Positions 1 through 8,950 are shown, counted from the first letter of the stretch. The stretch is 64,000 nucleotides of DNA from UBA10908 sp964608965 (GCA_964608965.1 CAZSPZ010000001.1:124001-188000); one strand, 5' to 3'. The notes: a model not told the origin generated them from the letters alone. Made by a program: numbers and translations.

Positions 1-1758
1 TTTTCGGAGTTGGCAAAAGATTTCGATTTTAATTCTTTGCCGGAAGGTGTCATCCCCGCAGGCATGATTCCCAAAGGCGGGTTTGGCATAGGAGAAATTC
101 CTTCGGGAGCTTTGCCTGCGAATTTTCCACTTCCTGAAGGTATGGTTCTGCCTCCAGATATTCAGGTGAACATTGACCTTGCTACGGGAGCATTTACAAA
201 GCCGGATGGAAGTATAGTAATTATTCCGGAAGAGTACTTGCCGATAATCGGAGCAAACGGAGCCACGATAGAGATTCCGAAATTGAGCGATGGTAGAATG
301 CTTCCGCTTCCTCCTACAGCTCTAGCTGCAGTTTCTGCGGGGGCAGGGCAAGAAGGAGCCGCGGCTGCTGTTTCCGGTGTTTCCAGTGAAATAAAGACAG
401 AATTAAAATCTGCAACAGGCATCGACTTTGAAAACATAGAAAATGTCAGTTCTGCGCAATTCACCAGCAAGTTCAAGTCGATGGATATGGACAATCTTCA
501 GGATATGGGAAAAGACACGCTGGATGCTTTGTACAATAGCATGACTGCCGACAAACTGGACATTACAGACCCCAAAGTACAAGAAAGAATGGATCAAGTC
601 TATACGGAAAGAAATGAAACACTGGGAATAGGTGATATCAATACGAAAGTCAAAGAATTGAATAATTTGGCGCCTGAAGTTTTCAGTTTGGACCGCGATA
701 GTCTGGATTCCATGTTAAGCACTCTGGAGGCTAATAAAAAGGCCGGCACAGGCGATTTGGCAAAAATAGAGGAATCAATCATAAAAACAAAGGATGCGAT
801 TGCTTCGCAGCAGCGTTTAGATACAATACGCCAACAGGTTGCACAACTCACAGAGATGCAGCAACGCCTGGAAAAGAGAAGCGAGCAGATATTGACAGAA
901 ATTTCTGTTCTTGGCGATATGAGTTTTACGCCCATAGAGCAGCAGGAAATCGAAGAGGAAATTGCAGCATCGGGTGACGGTTCCGTTGTCGAACAGCCAG
1001 CGAAAATTCAGGAGTTAATCACTAAATATGAAAAGTTGATTACTCCTACTTCGGCTCCTGCCAAAGAAGCATTAAAACTTGCCGCATTGTACGAAAAAAC
1101 CGAGGATATTTCAAAGGCTCACGAAGTACTTGCGTCGGCCATGGAAGAAAACCCCAACGACAATGTAATCCCGATTAAGATGGCTCAGCTTTACGAAAAC
1201 AGCAATGAATTAGACAAAGCAGCCGAAGTCATCCAAAACAGCATAAGAAATAATCCGTTGCCTCAGACGCAGGCTGTTCTTGCCGATATTCAAGGCAAGC
1301 AGGGGGATTATGGTGCAGCGGCAGACAGTATCGAAGCAGCGATTGCTGATTCTCCTGGAACGGAGGCTTACTACGAAAAAGCGAATGATCTTTATCAACA
1401 AGATGGAGATGTGAAGGATTATAAGGTTTTTGTGGAAGGTCAAAAAGTTGCTTTTGATGTGCCTCCCAAACTGGAAAACGGAAGGACTTTGGTGCCGGTA
1501 AGAGCGATAACAGAAGCAATGGGCGCAGATGTGGGCTACGATGATAAAACAAAGAAAGTTACGATTGTCAATGGAGAAGATACGATTGAACTGGTAGTCG
1601 GCAGCAAGAATGCCCTAGTCAACGGTAAAGCGGTTGTGATGGATGTTCCCGCTCGTGTGGTGAATGGGAGAACTTTGTTACCCTTACGCTTTGTCAGTGA
1701 AAACACAGGCAATACGGTAGATTACTTTGGAGAATCGAATCTAATTTCTATTAAGTAG
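1..1758 (+). CDS. TPR and copper amine oxidase N-terminal-like domain protein (5' partial)
   Basis: The reading frame is open to the first base of the window, so the start is probably upstream; a TTG at 10 is the first possible in-window start. The visible N-terminus (about 60 residues) is low complexity and rich in Pro, Gly and Glu with repeated L-P-x-G/I-P-x-G units. A Gln/Glu-rich helical stretch follows (about residues 230-330), then TPR-like helical repeats (about 335-470). The last 110 residues carry two copies of the stalk motif of the copper amine oxidase N-terminal family (NGRTLVPVRAITEAMGA and NGRTLLPLRFVSENTG). In Clostridia such domains are common on secreted or surface proteins and do not imply amine oxidase activity. 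No signal peptide can be judged because the start is missing. Exact role unknown; a cell-envelope protein is an inference. Confidence 0.75.
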   Translation, partial: FSELAKDFDFNSLPEGVIPAGMIPKGGFGIGEIPSGALPANFPLPEGMVLPPDIQVNIDLATGAFTKPDGSIVIIPEEYLPIIGANGATIEIPKLSDGRMLPLPPTALAAVSAGAGQEGAAAAVSGVSSEIKTELKSATGIDFENIENVSSAQFTSKFKSMDMDNLQDMGKDTLDALYNSMTADKLDITDPKVQERMDQVYTERNETLGIGDINTKVKELNNLAPEVFSLDRDSLDSMLSTLEANKKAGTGDLAKIEESIIKTKDAIASQQRLDTIRQQVAQLTEMQQRLEKRSEQILTEISVLGDMSFTPIEQQEIEEEIAASGDGSVVEQPAKIQELITKYEKLITPTSAPAKEALKLAALYEKTEDISKAHEVLASAMEENPNDNVIPIKMAQLYENSNELDKAAEVIQNSIRNNPLPQTQAVLADIQGKQGDYGAAADSIEAAIADSPGTEAYYEKANDLYQQDGDVKDYKVFVEGQKVAFDVPPKLENGRTLVPVRAITEAMGADVGYDDKTKKVTIVNGEDTIELVVGSKNALVNGKAVVMDVPARVVNGRTLLPLRFVSENTGNTVDYFGESNLISIK

Positions 1759-1824
1759 TGGGTAAAAAAATAGCTAGAAATGTGTCTCTGTCAAATGCCC
1801 TAGCACCCAACTAAAATGATTAAG

Positions 1825-1876
1825 AAAAAAGGTGGCGCAGAAATTCGATTTAGAATTCTGCACCACCTTTTAAAAT
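1825..1876. terminator. Bidirectional intrinsic terminator
   Basis: An inverted repeat pairs AAAAGGTGGCGCAGAA (from about 1827) with TTCTGCACCACCTTTT (to about 1872), with A-rich and T-rich flanks on both sides. It lies between the convergent ends of the TPR/amine-oxidase-domain gene (stop 1758) and the PLP lyase gene (stop 1906), so it can end both transcripts. Confidence 0.8.
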
Positions 1877-1905
1877 TCTATTATTTTTTCTGAAAAAATG
1901 GCGGT

Positions 1906-3105
1906 TTATTCTACCGATTCCAGCGCTTTTTCAAATTCGGAAATGATATCTTCCGCATTTTCAAGGCCGATGGAGAAACGCAGTTGACCCATGGAGATTC
2001 CTGCTGCATCCATTTCTGATTTAGAGTAGGCTCTGTGGGAAGTTTTTGCCGGATAGGAAATCGTCGTGCTTACTCCTGCCAGGCTTGGTACAAATTTAAT
2101 GGATTCGCAAGCGGCGATAAAATCGCTGGCGCCTTTTTCTCCGCCCTTGATATCCGCAGAGAGCATGCCGCCGCAGCGACCTTCCACGAATTGGCTTTCC
2201 GCTAAATGGTGGTAGGGAGAAGAGGCAAGTCCGGCATAGTAAACTCTTTCAATTTTGGGGTGCTTTTCAAAGAACTCGGCAACTTTTAAAGCGTTCTCGC
2301 TGTGAAGCTTTACTCTCATTTCAAGAGTTTTTAAGCTTCTGGAAAGAAGCCATGCGTCGAAGGGGCTCATGATATTTCCGTACAGTGTATTCATCCTGTG
2401 CATTTTCGGCAACTCTTCTTTGTTCGCGCAAATTGCTCCTCCGATGATATCGCTGTGACCGCCCAGGAATTTTGTCGTGCTGTAAACCACAACGTCTGCG
2501 CCCAGTTCAATGGGTCTTACGACGGCCGGTGTCGCAAACGTGCTGTCAATGATAAATTTGCAGCCGTGTTTGTGGGCGATATCCGAAACTTTTTTGATAT
2601 CAACCACGTTCATCAGAGGGTTGATAATGGTTTCCGTGTAAATAATTTTCGTGTTTGGCTTAATGAAGTCTTCGATGTTTTCTTTTTCGAAATCGACAAA
2701 AGTTGTCTCCACGCCGAAACGGGGGAGTTCATTCTTAAGATAGTCATATACTCCGCCATAAAGAACCGGGGAGGAAATGATGTGATCTCCGGCTTTTACA
2801 TAAGCGAGGAAAGAAGTGATAATCGCGGCCATGCCGGAGGAAAACGCAACGGCACCGTCGCAGCCTTCGGCTGCGGCCAGAACTTCACAAAGCCCGTCCG
2901 TGCCGGGATTTGTCATTCTGGCATAGACGTATCCGTCTGCGCTGCCGTCATAAACCTTGTCCAATGTGGGAACATCGTCAAAAGAAAATACCGAACTCAT
3001 AAATATGGGCGCTACTTTTGGAACAGCGACGCCGCTCATTACTTTTTTCATAAAGTCCACTTCGCCGGAGTGGATGATGTTGGTTCTGAAACCCTTTGTA
3101 TTCAT
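1906..3105 (-). CDS. PLP-dependent trans-sulfuration enzyme (methionine gamma-lyase / cystathionine gamma-synthase/lyase family)
   Basis: 399 residues, the usual size for the Cys/Met metabolism PLP enzyme family. The Schiff-base lysine motif VYSTTKFLGGHSDIIGG lies near the middle, and the C-terminal SLAGVSTTISYPAKTSH motif is typical of these enzymes. Members cleave or form C-S bonds in cystathionine, homocysteine, cysteine or methionine; which reaction applies here cannot be read from sequence alone. The start is placed at the ATG at 3105, seven codons inside the longest frame, because AGGAGA sits 8 bases upstream. A LysR-type regulator is transcribed divergently 131 bases away, which suggests substrate-responsive control. 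Ends at a shared bidirectional terminator. Confidence 0.85.
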   Translation of the reverse strand: MNTKGFRTNIIHSGEVDFMKKVMSGVAVPKVAPIFMSSVFSFDDVPTLDKVYDGSADGYVYARMTNPGTDGLCEVLAAAEGCDGAVAFSSGMAAIITSFLAYVKAGDHIISSPVLYGGVYDYLKNELPRFGVETTFVDFEKENIEDFIKPNTKIIYTETIINPLMNVVDIKKVSDIAHKHGCKFIIDSTFATPAVVRPIELGADVVVYSTTKFLGGHSDIIGGAICANKEELPKMHRMNTLYGNIMSPFDAWLLSRSLKTLEMRVKLHSENALKVAEFFEKHPKIERVYYAGLASSPYHHLAESQFVEGRCGGMLSADIKGGEKGASDFIAACESIKFVPSLAGVSTTISYPAKTSHRAYSKSEMDAAGISMGQLRFSIGLENAEDIISEFEKALESVE

Positions 3106-3236
3106 AACAATTCTCCTATTCGTCAAGTACAGTCAGGATATAGATTTATTTATATTTTACTCCTTTTAGTTATTACTGTATAATATATAAATACTATGTA
3201 AAATAATAATATTATATTATAAGCGAAGGTGGAAAT
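3106..3236. promoter_or_regulatory. Divergent AT-rich regulatory region between PLP lyase and LysR gene
   Basis: 131 bases, strongly A/T rich, between two divergent starts. A TATAAT at 3179-3184 reads toward the LysR gene; several TAATAT/ATTATA blocks follow. LysR regulators usually bind such divergent spacers, but I could not assign a specific T-N11-A operator with confidence. Confidence 0.45.
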
Positions 3237-4139
3237 ATGACGATACAACAGTTGAAATATTTGATTGAAGTCGCAAATTGCGGATCGATCAACAAAGCGG
3301 CAAAAAATCTTTTTGTGTCTCAGCCGGGCATATCCAAAGCGATCAGAGATCTTGAACAGGATCTGGATATACAAATTTTCAACAGGGAGAATTCAAAAAA
3401 ACTTCAGTTTACCGTCAAGGGCAAGGAATTGCTGCGATATGCCAGAGATTTGCTTGATCAGGTCGAAAATATAGAAAGTACCTTTGCAGACCAAAGTCAA
3501 AAAGAATTTCTCCGTCTGGTGATCAGCTCTCAGCATTATACCTTTGTCGTTCAGGCCTTTATCGATTTTATGAAGGAGCACGACGGAAACAGGTATAAAT
3601 TTCTCTTAAGGGAAAGCAAAACAAGCCAGATTATAGAGGATGTCTCTACACATCAAAGCAATCTGGGCATTATTTCTCTGACCAGTTCCACGGAAGATTA
3701 CATGAAAAAATATCTGACGGGAAAAAACCTTGAATTTACCAAGTTCAAGGAATTCGGGCCCCATGCGTTTATCAGAAAAGGACACCCTTTGGATGGCAAA
3801 AAATCCATTAAGCTTCAAGACCTTTCGGGATATCCCTATGTCAGCTATGAACAGGACAGTCATTCTTTAAATTTCAGGGAAGAGTCCATCATGCTGAAAG
3901 CGGATCAATCAGTGCTTGTGCTGGAAAGAGCCACGATGAATAACATCATATGCAATACAGACAGCTTTAATATCGGCACAGGCTATGTGGCGGGGAATTT
4001 TACCGACAGTCGCTTAATCAGCGTGCCAATCAGTGATTTGAACGACAAACTTATCGTAGGTTGGATTAAATTGAAAGGCATTCAGTTATCCGATCATGAA
4101 AAAGAGTTTATCGCACGATGCGAGGATTATTTGAAATAG
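3237..4139 (+). CDS. LysR-family transcriptional regulator
   Basis: 300 residues, standard LysR length. The N-terminal winged helix-turn-helix is clear (residues 1-60, with CGSINKAAKNLFVSQPGISKAI), followed by a linker helix and a periplasmic-binding-fold effector domain (about 90-295). It is divergent from the PLP trans-sulfuration enzyme, so sulfur amino acid metabolism is the likely target, by analogy with CysB/YtlI-type regulators. The start ATG at 3237 has the ribosome-binding site GAAGGTGG upstream. Confidence 0.88.
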   Translation: MTIQQLKYLIEVANCGSINKAAKNLFVSQPGISKAIRDLEQDLDIQIFNRENSKKLQFTVKGKELLRYARDLLDQVENIESTFADQSQKEFLRLVISSQHYTFVVQAFIDFMKEHDGNRYKFLLRESKTSQIIEDVSTHQSNLGIISLTSSTEDYMKKYLTGKNLEFTKFKEFGPHAFIRKGHPLDGKKSIKLQDLSGYPYVSYEQDSHSLNFREESIMLKADQSVLVLERATMNNIICNTDSFNIGTGYVAGNFTDSRLISVPISDLNDKLIVGWIKLKGIQLSDHEKEFIARCEDYLK

Positions 4140-4174
4140 CAGGTGAATAGAGGCGTTATTGTATGGGTGAATGC

Positions 4175-4204
4175 TTTACTTTACCGACTGAAATTTGCTA
4201 TGAT
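4175..4204 (+). promoter_or_regulatory. Candidate sigma-A promoter for the M20-alr-M19 operon
   Basis: TTTACT at 4175-4180 and extended minus-10 TGC-TATGAT (TATGAT at 4199-4204), spacer 18. The M20 gene begins 18 bases downstream with AGAGGTGAG as ribosome-binding site, so the 5' leader would be very short. Confidence 0.45.
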
Positions 4205-4221
4205 GTAACAGAGGTGAGAAT

Positions 4222-5415
4222 ATGGACGTAAAAAGCAGAGTCGACAGCATTTATGACGAAATAGTGGCCGTCAGAAGAGAACTTCATGCACACCCGGAAC
4301 TTTCGGGTATGGAATATCAAACAAGCGAGCGCATATGCGAAAAGCTGAGGCAGTGGGGCATAGAATATCAGACGGGTTTTGCCGATACGGGAATCGTTGC
4401 CATAATAAGAGGTGAAAAACCCGGAAAGACGATAGCCATTCGCGGGGATATTGATGCTTTGCCTATTACAGAAAAAGTGGACGTCTCGTTCCGATCTGTC
4501 AACGACGGGGTAATGCATGCTTGCGGCCACGATATTCACACGGCGATCACCTTGGGAACAGGAAAACTTTTTCAAGACATGAGAGAGAATCTGCATGGGA
4601 ATGTTAAGTTATTTTTCCAGCCGGCGGAGGAGACGATCGGCGGTGCGGCCAGAATGATAGAAGGCGGTTGCATGGAAAATCCTAAAGTAGATGTTGCCAT
4701 CGGACTTCATGTGGAACCGGCGATACCGGTCGGCGCTGTGGAACTTGCCCGTGGCAAGATGAATGCGGCTTCCACCGAGGTTGATATCACTGTTCGAGGA
4801 ATCTCCTGCCACGGTGCGCATCCTTCCGACGGTGTTGATGCCATCATGACAATGTCCCTTATTATCACTGCGCTCCAAAGTTTCATATCAAGGAATATCG
4901 CCCCGCAAAATCAGGTGATACTCACCTTTGGCACAATAAACGGGGGACGTAAAAGAAATATTCTGGCCGACGAAGTGAGCGTGTCGGGAATTCTGCGAAC
5001 GTTAGACAGTCAGACCAACGATTACGCAAAGAAGCGAATAACAGAAATCGTAGAGGGTGTTGCAACTGCCATGGGAGCGACTGCGGAGTTATCCATAAAG
5101 GATTGTTTCCCGGCATTGATCAATTCCGGCGAAATCTTTGATGTAGCCGAGCCTCTTGCCATCAAACTGCTCGGTAAGGAAAACGTCTATTATCAGGATA
5201 AACCCAGCATGGGAGCGGACGATTTCGCATGCTTTATCAACTACAACAAAGGTCTTTATTATAACCTGGGAACAAGAGGTGCCGCTCAGGAAGGTCTGCA
5301 AGCTTTGCACAGCGAGATTTTCGAACCGGACGAGGAATGCATCAAAGTCGGCATGCTCATGAATGTGGAATGCGCGCTCGCGCTGCTTAAGCAGGAGGAT
5401 CAGACATGTATTTAA
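4222..5415 (+). CDS. M20 family amidohydrolase (hippurate hydrolase / N-acyl-amino-acid deacylase-like)
   Basis: 397 residues. Metal-site motifs of the M20D amidohydrolase family are present: RRELHAHPELSG near residue 20, GDIDALPI near 78, HACGHDIHTA near 98, and the PAEETIGGA catalytic-glutamate region near 134. The central dimerisation domain (about 180-290) is intact. Such cytosolic enzymes hydrolyse N-acyl or aromatic amides of amino acids using two divalent metal ions; the substrate is not identifiable. No signal peptide. The stop overlaps the start of alr by 10 bases, so the two are translationally coupled. The operon partner genes (alanine racemase, M19 dipeptidase) point to recovery of amino acids, possibly D-amino acids, from peptides or acylated forms (inference). 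Confidence 0.88.
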   Translation: MDVKSRVDSIYDEIVAVRRELHAHPELSGMEYQTSERICEKLRQWGIEYQTGFADTGIVAIIRGEKPGKTIAIRGDIDALPITEKVDVSFRSVNDGVMHACGHDIHTAITLGTGKLFQDMRENLHGNVKLFFQPAEETIGGAARMIEGGCMENPKVDVAIGLHVEPAIPVGAVELARGKMNAASTEVDITVRGISCHGAHPSDGVDAIMTMSLIITALQSFISRNIAPQNQVILTFGTINGGRKRNILADEVSVSGILRTLDSQTNDYAKKRITEIVEGVATAMGATAELSIKDCFPALINSGEIFDVAEPLAIKLLGKENVYYQDKPSMGADDFACFINYNKGLYYNLGTRGAAQEGLQALHSEIFEPDEECIKVGMLMNVECALALLKQEDQTCI

Positions 5416-6530
5416 ACAAGGAAATAGGCAATACCGTCATCGAAGTGAATTTGGATTATTTAGCGCATAACCTTAAAGTAATGAAAGAATATGCGGGAGA
5501 AAATGTGGGCGTGGTGGCTGTTGTCAAAGCAAATGCATACGGACACGGCAGTTTGGGTGTATGCGAGACTCTTATAAAAAACGGTGCAACGTATCTGGCC
5601 GTGGCCAGCATACCCGAAGCGATGCAAATAAGAGCGTTGTTCCCTGATTACCCATTGTTTATTTTCGGACATACGCCTGATTTTTCGCTTCCGCTTGTCG
5701 TGGAGCACAACATTACGCAAGATATATTTACGCTAAGGCAGGCGAAAGTTTTGAACGAACTTGCCGCAAAAGCAGGCAAGAAAGCGACCATACATATTAA
5801 AGTCGATACCGGTATGAACCGTTTGGGTTTTTCTCCGACAGCCAAAAGCATGGATGAAATCATGGAGATATGCGGGATGGAAAACATCAACGCAGAAGGG
5901 ATTTTTTCGCACTTTACACTGATAAGCCATGAAGTGCACCAAAAGCAGTTTGATCAGTTTACCGGCTTTGTCAAAGAGCTGGAAAACAGGGGCGCCGCTT
6001 TAAAATACAAGCATATGGCCGACAGCGTCACGACGGTGGAAGAGCCTGAATTCAATCTTAATATGGTTCGTGTCGGTTGCCATTTATACGGCATAAACTG
6101 TCTTACGGACAGGGATTTTCCCTTCGATGTAAAACAGGTCATGACATTTCGCACGAGAGTCGCTTATGTCCATCCGATTAAAAAAGGAGACGGCGTAAGC
6201 TATCAGCACATGTGGAAAGCGGAACGAGACAGTATGATTGCGACGCTTCCCTTCGGTTATGCGGACGGTTATCCCCGGTCGTATTTCGGCAAGGGCTATG
6301 TAACGATCAACGGCAAAAAGGCTCCGATCGTAGGGCACATATGCATGGATCAATGCATGGCGGACGTGACGGATATCCCCGAGGTCAAAGAAGGCGATAT
6401 TGCGGTTATATACGGAAGCGGTGAAAACCAGATGAGTATTGTTCAAGCAGGCGTTACGCTGGGCGTCAATCCCAATACAATTATTGCAGGCCTTACAGCA
6501 AGACCCGAACGAATATATTACAAAGAATAA
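5406..6530 (+). CDS. alr: Alanine racemase
   Basis: 374 residues, standard for Alr. The PLP lysine is Lys41 in VAVVKANAYGHG; the TIM-barrel motif DTGMNRLGF is at about 134-142; the second catalytic base is Tyr266 in GDGVSYQHMW; the C-terminal ICMDQCMADVTD motif is present. Alr interconverts L- and D-alanine in the cytosol, feeding D-Ala-D-Ala to MurF, which is also encoded in this window. The ATG at 5406 has AGGAGG 9 bases upstream, inside the end of the M20 gene. The usual ANS serine motif reads MADSVTT, a slight deviation, so activity on another amino acid cannot be excluded. This may be a catabolic or second alr copy, since it sits in a peptide-degradation operon and not with cell wall genes. 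Confidence 0.9.
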   Translation: MYLNKEIGNTVIEVNLDYLAHNLKVMKEYAGENVGVVAVVKANAYGHGSLGVCETLIKNGATYLAVASIPEAMQIRALFPDYPLFIFGHTPDFSLPLVVEHNITQDIFTLRQAKVLNELAAKAGKKATIHIKVDTGMNRLGFSPTAKSMDEIMEICGMENINAEGIFSHFTLISHEVHQKQFDQFTGFVKELENRGAALKYKHMADSVTTVEEPEFNLNMVRVGCHLYGINCLTDRDFPFDVKQVMTFRTRVAYVHPIKKGDGVSYQHMWKAERDSMIATLPFGYADGYPRSYFGKGYVTINGKKAPIVGHICMDQCMADVTDIPEVKEGDIAVIYGSGENQMSIVQAGVTLGVNPNTIIAGLTARPERIYYKE

Positions 6531-6541
6531 CGGAGAAAAAG

Positions 6542-7516
6542 ATGAATCAGATGAAAATCATTGATATGCATTGTGATACGTTGCTGGAGTGCTATACAAA
6601 AAAAATACCGTTAAGGGACGGCGCGGCGCAGATCAATCTGGAAAAACTTCAAAAAGGCGGAAGCCTCGCCCAATGTTTTGCGATTTTTGTGGTTTCAAAC
6701 AGTGCGGCAGCCAGAAACGGCGTCAAGTTGAGCCCGTACGAATTCTATAAGGAAATGGTCGCATTATTCAAGAGGGAAATGGGAATCAACGCCGACATGA
6801 TTGCGCAGGCGTTATGTGCGCAGGATATCCTGAGCAACGAAGCAGGAAAAAAACTTTCCGCCATTCTGACCGTAGAGGATGCCGTGCCTCTGGATGGGAA
6901 AATCGAACGCGTAGACGAATTTTTTTCGGACGGAGTCCGCATGATGTCGCTCACATGGAATTATGAGAACAGCATTGGATATCCAAACAGTATGGATCCG
7001 CAGCTTCATGCAAAAGGATTAAAGCCTTTTGGTTTCGAAGTCGTATCCAGGATGAACGAACTTGGAATGATGATCGATGTCTCCCATCTTACGGAAGGTG
7101 GTTTCGATGACGTGTGCAGAATCAGTAAGAAGCCTTTCTTGGCAAGCCATTCGTGCGCGAGATCGATAGGGTGCCACCAAAGGAACCTTACGGATCGTCA
7201 GCTGAAGCTGCTTGGCGAAAAGGGAGGCATTGTGGGCATAAATTTCTGCGCTCAATTCCTGGAGGATCACGGTAAAATATCCTCCGCAGAGAATATTGTC
7301 AAGCATTTGGTATACATGAAGAATAAGGCAGGTATCGACGCGCTGGCTTGGGGTTCTGATTTTGACGGAATTGACGAAAGTGTACTTGAATACGAAGATT
7401 ATGCCGGGTTCCCGTATATTTTAAACGAAGCCTCCAAGTATTTTACAGACGATGAACTGGATAAAATCAATCATGAGAATTTTTTAAGAGTTTTTAAAGA
7501 TAATATGGGCGCCTAA
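6542..7516 (+). CDS. Membrane dipeptidase-type metalloenzyme (peptidase M19)
   Basis: 324 residues. Metal-binding motifs of the M19 renal-dipeptidase family are visible: HxD in IDMHCDTLLE (residues 7-16), EDAVPLDG, MIDVSHL, SHSCARS and GSDFDGI. Bacterial members are cytosolic binuclear zinc dipeptidases that act on dipeptides, including some with a D-residue at the C-terminal side. There is no signal peptide. The gene starts 12 bases after the alr stop with GGAGA as ribosome-binding site, and is the last gene of the three-gene operon. Substrate stereochemistry is inferred from its racemase neighbour and is unproven. Confidence 0.88.
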   Translation: MNQMKIIDMHCDTLLECYTKKIPLRDGAAQINLEKLQKGGSLAQCFAIFVVSNSAAARNGVKLSPYEFYKEMVALFKREMGINADMIAQALCAQDILSNEAGKKLSAILTVEDAVPLDGKIERVDEFFSDGVRMMSLTWNYENSIGYPNSMDPQLHAKGLKPFGFEVVSRMNELGMMIDVSHLTEGGFDDVCRISKKPFLASHSCARSIGCHQRNLTDRQLKLLGEKGGIVGINFCAQFLEDHGKISSAENIVKHLVYMKNKAGIDALAWGSDFDGIDESVLEYEDYAGFPYILNEASKYFTDDELDKINHENFLRVFKDNMGA

Positions 7517-7534
7517 AGGATACGGCTCAAAATA

Positions 7535-7590
7535 AAAAGCCGCGGGACCGTCTCAAGCAAGAGAGGTGCCCCGCGGCTTTGTTTTTTTTA
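7535..7590. terminator. Bidirectional intrinsic terminator
   Basis: AAAGCCGCGGG (about 7536-7546) pairs with CCCCGCGGCTTT (to 7580), followed by a run of eight T on the plus strand and with an A-rich flank for the minus strand. It separates the convergent M19 and DUF308 genes and overlaps the last bases of the latter. Confidence 0.85.
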
Positions 7591-8886
7591 TTCGCCTTTG
7601 GGCGGCCAATGCCAGGAAAATTCTTCAGTAAAACGTTTTTCGAGCTCTTCTTCCTTTTTTGCTTCTTCTTCGGGCACTTCAAACGTATCCGTTTCAATTA
7701 ATTCTTCGAGCGTAAGCGGCTTAAAGGGAACTGATTCAGGCACTTTGATTTCACTTTCCAAGACTTCTGTGATATCCGGTTTGTCCCAAGCCGGTTCCTT
7801 TTGAATTGCATCCCAGGACATGATCGGCTCTTCTTTTTCTTCCTTGGCTATGATCTGGGGTTCCGCTTCCGAAACAATGCTTTCCTGCGCGGCTTGTACC
7901 GGCATTTCGTACTCTTTCATTATTTCATAAAAATTGTCTTGATCCAAAGCCACTTCCACAGGAGCTTGAGGTTCTGCTTCAACCTGCTCCTGAAGCGCAT
8001 CTTCTTCGCTATATTCATTTTCCGGAACCACAATGTAGTGGGCGGCATCCCCTTTGGATTCTTGCCTGGCTTCATTTAAAGATTCTTCGATAGCTTGAGC
8101 CGCTGATGCCTGCGCTATTTGGCGGGTCTCTTCTTCCGAAAGTTGTATGGTCGGTTCAAGCAGAGATTCTCTTTCTTCTCTTTCTTTGATCTTTTGTTTC
8201 GCCGCTTCTCTTTTTTTCGCCAGAGCTTCGGCTTTCCTTAATTCTCTCAGTTCTTTTTTCTTCGCTTCCCGCTCTTTTCTTCCCAGGCTGCGCAGTTGAT
8301 CTCTTTCAGCTCTTTTTGCTTCCGCTGCGGCCTGCTTTGCTTCCACTCTCTCTTTTGCCTGTTCTGCCTGCGGATGTTTTTCATGCCGGACCATATACAT
8401 GGCGTAAACCAGCTGGGACAATCCGTTCAAAATAAAGGCGGCACCGACTAAAGCAAGTTGATTCGAAGAGGAAATCAGGCTGTGCATCAGCATAATAAAT
8501 CCCACGATAGCGCTGATAACGCCTAGTGGAAGGACTTTCGGCCAATTTTTTGCATCAAATCTGCTGACGGCAAGGCTTTGCGTAAAACGTATGATGCCCG
8601 CTACCGCAAGCCAGGCTCCAAAGAAAAGAGACAGCACAGTATCGGTCACTTCGTTATTTAATGTGACAAAACCGAATATAAGAGTCATCATCCCTTCCAC
8701 TAAAATCGTTTCAGGGAGGCGCTTCTTGCCTGAAAAGAGATAAGCGGACATTAGGAAACTTGCAGAAATTATCATTGCCAATCCCAAGACGAATGCAATG
8801 CTCGAAAATGCGCTGCGGTAGTACGCCAGACACCAGGCACCTGTTGCGGAAAGCACGATACCCGACATGACAGTTAGTATTCTCAT
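7588..8886 (-). CDS. DUF308 (HdeD-like) membrane protein with long charged coiled-coil tail
   Basis: 432 residues. The N-terminal ~185 residues hold about six hydrophobic segments with the DUF308/HdeD-type repeat pattern. Then comes a highly charged Lys/Arg/Glu/Ala-rich helix (about 190-270, predicted coiled coil), and an acidic Glu/Pro-rich tail to the C-terminus (about 270-432). The tail roughly doubles the usual size of this family (about 180-200 residues). The start at 8886 is chosen over 8898 because GGAGGT lies 5 bases before it. E. coli HdeD is an acid-resistance membrane protein; no function is established for this architecture. Transcribed alone from a good minus-strand promoter at 8919-8947. 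Confidence 0.75.
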   Translation of the reverse strand: MRILTVMSGIVLSATGAWCLAYYRSAFSSIAFVLGLAMIISASFLMSAYLFSGKKRLPETILVEGMMTLIFGFVTLNNEVTDTVLSLFFGAWLAVAGIIRFTQSLAVSRFDAKNWPKVLPLGVISAIVGFIMLMHSLISSSNQLALVGAAFILNGLSQLVYAMYMVRHEKHPQAEQAKERVEAKQAAAEAKRAERDQLRSLGRKEREAKKKELRELRKAEALAKKREAAKQKIKEREERESLLEPTIQLSEEETRQIAQASAAQAIEESLNEARQESKGDAAHYIVVPENEYSEEDALQEQVEAEPQAPVEVALDQDNFYEIMKEYEMPVQAAQESIVSEAEPQIIAKEEKEEPIMSWDAIQKEPAWDKPDITEVLESEIKVPESVPFKPLTLEELIETDTFEVPEEEAKKEEELEKRFTEEFSWHWPPKGE

Positions 8887-8918
8887 ATGAACCTCCATGT
8901 TCTTTTAAACGCTGCACC

Positions 8919-8947
8919 ATTATAATCAAAAGATGCTCCATAGTCAA
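8919..8947 (-). promoter_or_regulatory. Sigma-A promoter for the DUF308 gene
   Basis: On the minus strand TTGACT (8942-8947) and TATAAT (8919-8924) are spaced by exactly 17 bases, 33 bases upstream of the chosen start. Confidence 0.7.
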
Positions 8948-8950
8948 CTT

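Noticed and set aside
2398..3183. 261-codon plus-strand open frame inside the PLP lyase gene
   Set aside because: Antisense to the trans-sulfuration enzyme and without domain or ribosome-binding site.
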